From: an uncultured Clostridia bacterium
GTDB taxonomy: Bacteria; Bacillota; Clostridia; Christensenellales; CAG-917
Direction of reading: 5' to 3'
Assembly: GCA_947174215.1 (NCBI GenBank)
Contig: CAMWIB010000047.1
Location: 1 to 7,671, forward strand
DNA length: 7,671 nucleotides
The first letter of the stretch is position 1. Every line of letters starts with the position of its first letter. Position numbers and translations under genes: made by a program. Below, one piece after another: positions 1 to 4,858 of the stretch. The notes beneath the pieces were generated by a model. It saw nothing but the letters and a program-made list of their open reading frames with translations, did not search any database and had not been told where the DNA came from.

Positions 1-162
1 GTATCAAAACAAAGTAAATACAAAAAAAACGTAATACTGAATTAAAAAAAATTATTTCTCCGTTCCAGCTGTTTTACAATTTTATGCGAAATAGTGTAAA
101 AAGAGTATTCTATGACAGGAAAATATCTATTTTGAAAGTCATATCCCAAACTTAAAAAACAC

Positions 163-990
163 CTATTTTGAATTGGTAAATGCAATTTTTATCGGTTTAG
201 ATAGCCTGTTTTTGACTGCAATCTCTTTAAGCTCCGCTTCGCTGACGGTGGCAATTTCACGTCCGTTATCGTCGAGAATCACGAATTTCGTTTCCGAGCC
301 TGCGCTGACGTGATGATAAAATCTAACGAGCGGCGTATCCCACGATATTCGCACGGTCTTCTGCTCTACGCCAAGCGTATAATTTTTGCTCGCGCTGTCA
401 AGCACGCTCACGTACATCTCCTCTTTCGTACCGAACGCCGCCCCGTAGAACAGGAACACCGCTATAATTCCAAAAGTGAAATTCGGCTTGAAAAACAAAG
501 AGGCTATAAACAGTCCCAAAAACGCAATACTGCAAACTACGCCCGCAATCTGCAAGCCCTTCACCGCTTTCAGCTTGCTTTTGCAAAGTCCCAATACTAT
601 GCGCGAGCCATCAAGCGGATAAATCGGCAAAAGATTGAATATGCCAAGCGACATATTGGCATAAAAAAACGGTTGCGTATACGTATACGCCGCAGGTACA
701 AGCCACCAAAGCCCAAGCGTGATGAGTGCAAGCAGAAAGTTACAGACAGGTCCCGCCAAACCGACCATAACGGCGGAGGCTCTATCGAAGCTCTCCTCCG
801 TACTCATCATTGCGCCAAACGGTAGCAGTACGAGCTTTTTTACGGCAAAGCCGCGCATACGCGCAAGGGCGGCGTGCGCAAGCTCGTGAAGCACAAGCGC
901 AATAAAGGTCAGCGCAAACGCCCGTGCCTGCCCGAGCGCCACGAGTGCAAGAGCAAGCACGAAAAACAGCGGATGAACCTTTATCTGCAT
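163..990 (-). CDS. spoIVFB: M50-family site-2 intramembrane metalloprotease, SpoIVFB-like
   Basis: A 275-aa polytopic membrane zinc protease. The zinc-binding HELAH motif (HExxH) is at residues 35-39 inside a hydrophobic helix. A conserved LPFGA segment lies near 56-60, AGPVCN at 79-84, and the third metal ligand in NLLPIYPLDG at 119-128 (Asp127). Hydrophobic stretches around 8-40, 71-99, 107-135 and 145-185 fit a six-helix M50B core. The C-terminal 80 or so residues are soluble and could be a CBS-like or regulatory tail, but I see no clear motif there. In Bacillus, SpoIVFB cleaves pro-sigma-K in the outer forespore membrane and is held by SpoIVFA and BofA. Here a small one-helix protein sits in the SpoIVFA position 6 bases upstream, and the maf/mreB/min neighbours match the classical cluster. 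The ATG has no strong ribosome binding site, which suggests translational coupling. The family call is firm; a sporulation role is inferred from synteny, since related M50 enzymes occur in non-sporulators. Confidence 0.9.
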   Translation of the reverse strand: MQIKVHPLFFVLALALVALGQARAFALTFIALVLHELAHAALARMRGFAVKKLVLLPFGAMMSTEESFDRASAVMVGLAGPVCNFLLALITLGLWWLVPAAYTYTQPFFYANMSLGIFNLLPIYPLDGSRIVLGLCKSKLKAVKGLQIAGVVCSIAFLGLFIASLFFKPNFTFGIIAVFLFYGAAFGTKEEMYVSVLDSASKNYTLGVEQKTVRISWDTPLVRFYHHVSAGSETKFVILDDNGREIATVSEAELKEIAVKNRLSKPIKIAFTNSK

Positions 991-996
991 AGTTGC

Positions 997-1236
997 TTAC
1001 AGACTTGTAAGTACGTTTGCAACAGACTTGATTGCGTCAACAGCGGCAGTCGCCTTAAAAATATTGGCAAACAAGAAGCCCAATGATACGAATACGCCGA
1101 TAATCACGGGAACTATCGCCGCGTCAAGCACGTCAAAATTGCGGCTTTTACGACGGCGTTTTTCCGTCACTCTGTTCTCAACAAACTCGTTGGTGGAAAT
1201 TTCAACTTCAAGCTTTTTGTTCTCGTCAAATTCCAT
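997..1236 (-). CDS. 79-aa single-pass membrane protein in the SpoIVFA position
   Basis: A small protein with an acidic N-terminus, a basic patch (KRRRKSR, 26-32) and one hydrophobic helix at about 39-60, then a short tail. The basic patch predicts N-terminus inside, C-terminus outside. The ATG at 1236 is preceded by GAGGTGA with 5 bases of spacing, an excellent ribosome binding site. A GTG three codons upstream (1245) would put the start inside that site, so I prefer the ATG. The stop is 6 bases from the SpoIVFB-like gene, so the two are surely co-transcribed. SpoIVFA is also N-in with one membrane helix and lies directly upstream of spoIVFB, but it is about 260 aa with an external LytM/M23-like domain, which is missing here. 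It may be a reduced SpoIVFA, an unrelated regulator of the protease, or a substrate. I do not recognise it from sequence alone. Confidence 0.75.
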   Translation of the reverse strand: MEFDENKKLEVEISTNEFVENRVTEKRRRKSRNFDVLDAAIVPVIIGVFVSLGFLFANIFKATAAVDAIKSVANVLTSL

Positions 1237-1276
1237 AATCGTCACCTCGCAATAAGCCTATGCGTATACGGCGGCG

Positions 1277-1285
1277 ATTATTCCA
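1277..1285. repeat. Left copy of 9-bp direct repeat flanking the cassette
   Basis: ATTATTCCA, identical and in the same orientation as 3529-3537. The two copies lie at the two borders of the radical SAM/DUF5131/HxlR cassette, one upstream of the spoIVFA-position gene and one touching the minE stop. Such a pair would fit a target-site duplication or recombination site. It is short and AT-rich, so chance cannot be excluded. Confidence 0.35.
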
Positions 1286-1321
1286 CTTTAATTCCGTATA
1301 AAATCACGACGTCCCTAAGAA

Positions 1322-2206
1322 TTATAGATGTTTCAAATTCTTTCTATATCGCTTCAATTCATCCTCTCCAAATCTATTGATTACCTCGTCTATGCTTAAA
1401 ATCAACTCATCTCTATCATACGGAAGATTTCCGTGCAACTGCACGGCGTTTGACGCACCCAAAGCGGCAAAATGAGTTTTTATCGTCAAACTGCCAATAA
1501 GCATTTTAAGCTCATTGTATTTTTCAATTTCACTCTCCTCAACCCAGTTGCCGTTTTGTATTTCGGCATACAATTCGGAAGTAGGATAAACCGTGAGCAT
1601 AGACGCACCAACTATTTTAGGATTGAGCTGATTGAATATTTTGACTGTATTTTCAACGCCCCGTTTGCTTTTGCCCTCGCCGTAAATGCCGGTAAGATAA
1701 AAGAAGTTATACTCTATTCCCGCTTCGTCAAGTTTACGGCACTGCTCCAAAATATCGACAGATGTATACCCTTTGTGCATAAAATTAAGCGCCTCGTCAT
1801 CACCCGTTTCAACGCCGATAGTTATGCCGTTATAGCCGCAACTTCTCAGTTGTTTTAACTCTTCTATGCTTTTCGGAATAATATCGGTTATTCTCGCAAA
1901 ACAGCCGATAGTTCTCAATCGGCTGAGATACTGCTTTGCCATATATGCGATATTCCGTAGCTTTTGCGAAGAAAGCACGAAAGGATTTGCTCCGACTAAA
2001 AACAATCTCGTTACGTCGGGCGTGTAGTGATACAATTCTTTCAAATCGTTTTCTATTTCGCCCATAGGCGACGTACGAAACTTAAACGGAACGTCGTCGT
2101 ATAACGTGCAGAATTTACACCTATGATGAGTACATCCTGCCGTAACTTGTAGTAGAGCCGACCACGCCTCATACGGCGGTCGCCAAACAGTGCCTGTATA
2201 GTGCAT
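1322..2206 (-). CDS. Radical SAM protein with CX4CX2C cluster motif, function unknown
   Basis: A 294-aa protein with the iron-sulfur ligands Cys25, Cys30 and Cys33 in GCTHHRCKFC. This is the CX4CX2C variant found in the Elp3/MiaB-like (B12-free) branch of radical SAM enzymes, rather than CX3CX2C. Other family-like segments are GVETGDDEALNFMHKG around residues 136-151 (a glycine-rich, SAM-contacting strand) and FFYLTGIYGEGKS around 168-180. There is no B12-binding, SPASM or TRAM domain, so the protein is essentially a bare barrel. Many Clostridia carry such single-domain proteins without known substrate. The start is supported by AAGGA with 9 bases of spacing. It is transcribed away from the DUF5131-HxlR pair from a shared 170-bp region, and lies between minE and the spoIVFA-position gene. 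The gene is more AT-rich than the min and mre genes, suggesting later arrival. Superfamily is certain; the reaction is unknown. Confidence 0.9.
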   Translation of the reverse strand: MHYTGTVWRPPYEAWSALLQVTAGCTHHRCKFCTLYDDVPFKFRTSPMGEIENDLKELYHYTPDVTRLFLVGANPFVLSSQKLRNIAYMAKQYLSRLRTIGCFARITDIIPKSIEELKQLRSCGYNGITIGVETGDDEALNFMHKGYTSVDILEQCRKLDEAGIEYNFFYLTGIYGEGKSKRGVENTVKIFNQLNPKIVGASMLTVYPTSELYAEIQNGNWVEESEIEKYNELKMLIGSLTIKTHFAALGASNAVQLHGNLPYDRDELILSIDEVINRFGEDELKRYRKNLKHL

Positions 2207-2231
2207 AAAATACCATCCTTTGTTTTTCTTT

Positions 2232-2262
2232 ATTATAGATTCGATTAGTATTGCAAATTCAA
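2232..2262 (-). promoter_or_regulatory. Possible promoter of the radical SAM gene
   Basis: On the minus strand, TTGAAT (2257-2262) is followed after 19 bases by a perfect TATAAT (2232-2237). The -10 box is consensus but the spacing is longer than the usual 16-18. The predicted start near 2225 gives a leader of about 20 bases that carries the AAGGA ribosome binding site at 2216-2220. Confidence 0.4.
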
Positions 2263-2282
2263 GTACTGTATTTATATAGTGT

Positions 2283-2301
2283 TAGTATCAAAATGATACT
2301 A
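2283..2301. promoter_or_regulatory. Perfect palindrome, candidate HxlR-family operator
   Basis: TAGTATCA-AAA-TGATACTA: 8-bp perfect arms around a 3-bp centre, between the two divergent promoters. It contains GTAT-N7-ATAC, the same half-site and spacing as I recall for the thiol-sensing HxlR-family repressor QsrR (GTATA-N5-TATAC). The palindrome centre (2292) lies about 61 bases upstream of the predicted plus-strand start and about 67 upstream of the minus-strand start. An activator could work from there; a repressor would more often overlap the promoter. The HxlR regulator encoded two genes downstream is the natural candidate to bind it. Confidence 0.55.
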
Positions 2302-2318
2302 TTGTGTTTGCCCTGATA

Positions 2319-2346
2319 TTGACAATTTTCAATAATGTATTACAAT
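2319..2346 (+). promoter_or_regulatory. Sigma-70/sigma-A-type promoter of the DUF5131-HxlR operon
   Basis: A consensus TTGACA (2319-2324), a 16-base spacer and TACAAT (2341-2346, one mismatch to TATAAT). Transcription should begin near 2353. The ATG at 2345 overlaps the -10 box and so cannot be in the message, which settles the downstream gene's start at 2378. Confidence 0.7.
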
Positions 2347-2377
2347 GATAAAATCAAGGTTCTGTGAGTGTGATAAT

Positions 2378-3091
2378 ATGGCAATGTGGAATCCGTGGAG
2401 AGGATGTAAAAAATGTAGCGATGGCTGTTTGCATTGCTATATTCATAAAGGAGATTTTAAGAGAAACGTAAATACCAATGAAATTGTAAAGACAAACGAC
2501 TTTGGAAAACCCATAGAGAAATTAAAAAATGGGAATTATAAGATGAAGTCGGGAATGGTTTATTTATGCTTTTCAACGGATTTTCTTATTGAAGAAGCGG
2601 ATGAGTGGCGAGCCGAATGCTGGAAAATGATTAAAGAAAGGCAGGACTGCACTTTTCTGTTTTTGACAAAGAGGATAGATAGATTTATGAAATGTATCCC
2701 AGCCGACTGGGATAACGGATATGAAAACGTAGTCGTATGCTGCACGATTGAAAACCAGAAAAATGCGGACTACAAACTGTCAATATTCAAGGATTTGCCA
2801 ATAAAGCATAAATGTATAACCGCTCAACCGTTATTGGAGAAAATTGACATCGAAAAATATCTTGACAGCATCGAATTGGTTGTAGTAGGCGGGGAATCCG
2901 ATATAAACGCAAGAGAATTTCATTACGACTGGGCGTTGGATATCAGAGAGCAATGCCTAAGAAAAAACGTCAGCTTCGAATTCAGACAATGCGGAACGTA
3001 TACGATAAAAGACGGAAAACGATATAAAATACAAACGAAAGACCTGTGCAAACAAGCAAAACTGGCAAATATAGACTATAAAACGATATAA
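2378..3091 (+). CDS. DUF5131 (phage Gp37/Gp68-like, three-Cys motif) protein
   Basis: A 237-aa protein. The opening MAMWNPWRGCKKC..GCLHCY carries the family's three cysteines (Cys10, Cys17, Cys20) plus an extra Cys13, suggesting a metal or iron-sulfur site. Later family landmarks are all present: FSTDF (about 66-70), FLFLTKR (about 93-99), CTIENQ (about 121-126), AQPLLEKI (about 149-156), VVGGESDINAR (about 168-178) and FRQCGTY (about 205-211). The first strands and CX2CY resemble radical SAM or spore-photoproduct-lyase-like folds, but the reaction is unknown. Homologues occur on phages and in bacterial accessory regions, some beside a partner called TcmP, which is not present here. The start at 2378 is chosen because the upstream ATG (2345) lies inside the -10 box; a weak GTGAG at 2364-2368 serves as ribosome binding site. 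It is followed after 29 bases by the HxlR gene, evidently one operon, and is clearly AT-richer than the flanking min genes. Confidence 0.88.
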   Translation: MAMWNPWRGCKKCSDGCLHCYIHKGDFKRNVNTNEIVKTNDFGKPIEKLKNGNYKMKSGMVYLCFSTDFLIEEADEWRAECWKMIKERQDCTFLFLTKRIDRFMKCIPADWDNGYENVVVCCTIENQKNADYKLSIFKDLPIKHKCITAQPLLEKIDIEKYLDSIELVVVGGESDINAREFHYDWALDIREQCLRKNVSFEFRQCGTYTIKDGKRYKIQTKDLCKQAKLANIDYKTI

Positions 3092-3120
3092 GATTCATTT
3101 ACGTGTGATAGAGGTAAAGG

Positions 3121-3516
3121 ATGACGGATAATAAATTCAGAAAAAGAGAAGTTATGGCGAAATGCGTGCCTATGAGCATTCTTCAAGCGGTTTTAAGCGG
3201 CAAATGGAAATTTCTTATTTTATGGTATATTGCAGTAAGTAAAGTACAACGGTTTGGCGAACTGCTAAAAAGAATTGACGGAATAACGCAGTCAACTCTT
3301 ACGAAGCAGCTACGAGAGTTGGAGGACGACGGTTTTATTCACCGCGAGATTTACAAAGAAATTCCGCCGAAAGTAGAATACACTTTGACGGAACTCGGCA
3401 AGAGTTTCGTTCCCGTTCTCACTCAAATGATGACGTGGAGTCAGACTTATTTATGCTCACCCGACTACGTAAGTCCGTATTCGGAAGAACAAATCAAGGA
3501 ACTACTCAATCAATAA
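3121..3516 (+). CDS. HxlR-family winged-helix transcriptional regulator
   Basis: A 131-aa one-domain MarR-like dimeric regulator. The N-terminal CVPMSILQAVLSGKWKFLILW (Cys15 to about 35) is the HxlR signature (CPxxxxLxxigGKWkxxIL). The helix-turn-helix covers FGELLKRIDGITQSTLTKQLRELEDDGFI (45-73), and the wing is REIYKEIPPKVEYTLTELG (75-93). Cys15 aligns with the redox-sensing cysteine of YodB, HypR and QsrR, where quinones or diamide modify it; a second cysteine is at 112. Redox or electrophile sensing is therefore plausible but not shown. A GAGGT ribosome binding site lies 5 bases before the ATG. It is the last gene of the DUF5131 operon and meets minE tail to tail with 22 bases between and no terminator visible. 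It probably controls its own operon and the divergent radical SAM gene through the palindrome at 2283-2301. Confidence 0.92.
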   Translation: MTDNKFRKREVMAKCVPMSILQAVLSGKWKFLILWYIAVSKVQRFGELLKRIDGITQSTLTKQLRELEDDGFIHREIYKEIPPKVEYTLTELGKSFVPVLTQMMTWSQTYLCSPDYVSPYSEEQIKELLNQ

Positions 3517-3528
3517 TTCTCTCTACTT

Positions 3529-3537
3529 ATTATTCCA
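3529..3537. repeat. Right copy of 9-bp direct repeat flanking the cassette
   Basis: ATTATTCCA, one base from the minE stop codon (3539-3541), matching 1277-1285. Removing one copy and everything between would bring minE to about 40 bases from the spoIVFA-position gene, a normal operon spacing. Confidence 0.35.
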
Positions 3538-3538
3538 A

Positions 3539-3790
3539 CTAATATCGCTTTATATCAAGAGTAGTATCAAACTGTTTTATGCGGTTTGCAAGCGCGTCTA
3601 TTCGTATTTTGTATGCGCCGCCGTCGTCCTGCACAACGTCTACGTTTACGGGCGAAGTCAGCTCGAAGTAGTCGCCAAGCAGACGGTTTAAGTCGTTTGT
3701 GAGCGCGGTTGAAAAGCCCTCTTTTATGCCGACCTTATCCATAGTGAGCATTTCACGCATACGCCTTGCGATATCCCTTGCCTCTCTCAT
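3539..3790 (-). CDS. minE: Cell division topological specificity factor MinE
   Basis: An 83-aa MinE. The opening ARDIARRMREMLTMD matches the MinD-contacting helix region (AKERLQIIVAERR in E. coli). The segment FSTALTNDLNRLLGDYFEL and the strand VNVDVVQDDGGAYKIRIDA followed by NRIKQF fit the C-terminal dimerisation domain. MinE stimulates MinD ATPase and drives Min oscillation. The ATG at 3790 has GGAG with 6 bases of spacing. Alternatives are ATG 3796 and TTG 3802 (AAGGT, 5 bases), adding two to four residues. An in-frame stop lies just upstream of 3802, so the protein cannot extend further. It therefore lacks the N-terminal 10-15 residue amphipathic membrane-targeting segment (MALLDFFLSRKK in E. 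coli). It follows minD by about 170 bases, most of which is a repeat element. Family call is good, although the sequence is divergent. Confidence 0.8.
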   Translation of the reverse strand: MREARDIARRMREMLTMDKVGIKEGFSTALTNDLNRLLGDYFELTSPVNVDVVQDDGGAYKIRIDALANRIKQFDTTLDIKRY

Positions 3791-3812
3791 ACGCATCTCC
3801 AATATTTACCTT

Positions 3813-3973
3813 GATAATGATTTGATATAGAACGACCATAAACGTCAATCACACGAAGTGTGATTACCCCACAAAACAGGGACGTTTGCGGGGACCCCTT
3901 AGGGATGTTTGTGGTAAAGCCGATAATAATTTGATATAGAACGGCAGTAAACATTCAAACACGCTAAGCGTGT
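3813..3973. repeat. Compound hairpin repeat between minD and minE
   Basis: Two 52-bp direct copies at 3813-3864 and 3922-3973. Their first 20 bases differ at one position (GATAATGATT/GATAATAATT then TGATATAGAA in both), and divergence increases after that. Each ends in a perfect hairpin: 3847-3865 (8-bp stem, loop GAA) and 3959-3973 (6-bp stem, loop TAA). At one stem position copy 1 has A3853-T3859 and copy 2 has G3963-C3969, a compensatory change. The spacer holds a second duplicated 13-mer, GGGACGTTTGCGG (3879-3891) and GGGATGTTTGTGG (3902-3914), and an imperfect inverted repeat pairing TTACC..ACAAAACA (3864-3878) with TGTTTGTGGTAA (3906-3917). No reading frame of note. It resembles a REP/MITE-type palindromic element; the right end overlaps the last codons and stop of minD. 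Confidence 0.8.
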
Positions 3974-4719
3974 CTACGGCGAAAGAAACGCCGTCCTCTG
4001 TTTACGTCCACAAACACCTTGGTGTTATACGCGACGTTCTCCGCAAGCGTATTGAACGCCGTATCGGATATTGCGGACGTAGGCACGTTGCCAAGCTGTT
4101 GATATAGCGTAATCATATCGTCCTCGGGAATCACGCCAATAGGCGGAATATGGAGAAGCGAGCCTATCTCGGCGGCGCCAAGCATCTCTCCTCTTACAAC
4201 CATATCCGCGCGCACGCGGTTGACGACGAGCGAAATATCGGAGAGTCTATATCCGCTAAGCAGACCTATCACCTTATCCGCGTCGCGTATTGCGGAAGCG
4301 GACGGAGTCGTGACGATAATCGCCTCGTCCGCGGATGACACCGCTCTATGAAAGCCGTGTTCTATCCCCGCGGGGCAGTCTATTATAACGAAATCGAATT
4401 CCGCGAAATTTTCTATTACGCTACGAAACGCCTGTGCCGTAAGCGCAACGCTATCCTTAGACGAGGGCAATATTCGCATAGGGCTTTGCGTATCGGCAAC
4501 GAGTGCCTGAAACGCCCTGCACTTGCCCGCAAGCACGTCGCTCATATCGTAGACGACTCGTCGCTCTATTGCGGTCACTACGTCGAGGTTGTTAAGCCCG
4601 ACGTCGCCGTCCACAAGCACTACCTTGAAGCCTTTGAGTGCGAGCTTTCTCCCAAGCGTAGCGGTGACGGTAGTCTTTCCGACGCCGCCCTTTCCAGAAG
4701 TTACAACTATTCTTCTCAT
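3964..4719 (-). CDS. minD: Septum site-determining ATPase MinD
   Basis: A 251-aa ParA/MinD ATPase, normally about 265 aa. Counting from ATG 4719, the deviant Walker A GKGGVGKT is at 9-16 with the signature lysine at 10. Switch I is VDGDVGLNNLD (about 36-46), and Walker B is FDFVIIDCPAGIEHGF (about 108-123). SGKGGVGKTT, GLNNLDV and CPAGIE are MinD hallmarks that separate it from ParA and Mrp. MinD binds membrane as an ATP dimer and positions MinC and MinE. The C-terminus ends NRGRRFFRRRHA, more basic and less amphipathic than the usual membrane anchor (GFxxRLFG type). Its last two codons and the TAG lie inside a repeat hairpin. A TTG at 4725 would add two residues; ATG 4719 fits the family start. 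Neither has a real ribosome binding site, and a terminator ends 12 bases upstream. minC is absent next to it. Confidence 0.95.
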   Translation of the reverse strand: MRRIVVTSGKGGVGKTTVTATLGRKLALKGFKVVLVDGDVGLNNLDVVTAIERRVVYDMSDVLAGKCRAFQALVADTQSPMRILPSSKDSVALTAQAFRSVIENFAEFDFVIIDCPAGIEHGFHRAVSSADEAIIVTTPSASAIRDADKVIGLLSGYRLSDISLVVNRVRADMVVRGEMLGAAEIGSLLHIPPIGVIPEDDMITLYQQLGNVPTSAISDTAFNTLAENVAYNTKVFVDVNRGRRFFRRRHA

Positions 4720-4730
4720 ACTCAATATAA

Positions 4731-4764
4731 TAAAAAACAGCCACGTGCGTATTATGGCTGTTTT
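4731..4764 (-). terminator. Rho-independent terminator after the mreB-like gene
   Basis: Read on the minus strand, a perfect 10-bp stem AAAACAGCCA / TGGCTGTTTT (arms 4755-4764 and 4734-4743) with an 11-base loop is followed by TTTTTT (4737-4732) and an AT-rich run. It lies about 95 bases after the mreB-like stop and only 12 bases before the minD ATG, so it could act as an attenuator of minD as well as ending the upstream operon. The plus-strand reading has only four U residues. Confidence 0.8.
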
Positions 4765-4858
4765 GATAGTATTTGAGGATATTAGAATTTATATTGTCAA
4801 ACTTCTTTTGCTATCGTGTATCAAGTACGATTTACAAAAGTCAGTTTTATTCAAGCTT

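Noticed and set aside
72..101. Inverted repeat TTTTACA / TGTAAAA with a 16-base loop after the SpoIVFB-like gene
   Set aside because: Too AT-rich and weak for a terminator, with no clean U-run after it on the minus strand; common by chance in such DNA. Nothing else is seen in 1-162.
675..690. Perfect 16-bp palindrome GCGTATACGTATACGC inside the SpoIVFB-like gene
   Set aside because: It encodes the repeated AYTYT residues of a loop, and alternating TAT/ACG codons produce the palindrome; no supporting context for a binding site.
310..825. A 171-aa plus-strand open frame opposite the SpoIVFB-like gene
   Set aside because: It is the antisense shadow of a clear M50 protease, is extremely rich in Arg/Lys, and has no family motif.
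2345..2377. Upstream ATG extending the DUF5131 protein by 11 residues
   Set aside because: The ATG overlaps the -10 box of the promoter and has no ribosome binding site; family members begin at the MAMWNPW segment.
3562..3571. TAGTATCAAA, matching half of the HxlR-type palindrome, within the minE 3' end
   Set aside because: Only a half-site, inside coding sequence, without the second arm.
3813..3973. The minD-minE hairpin repeats considered as a CRISPR array
   Set aside because: Only two copies, imperfect, 52 bp long and with a structured spacer; no cas genes.
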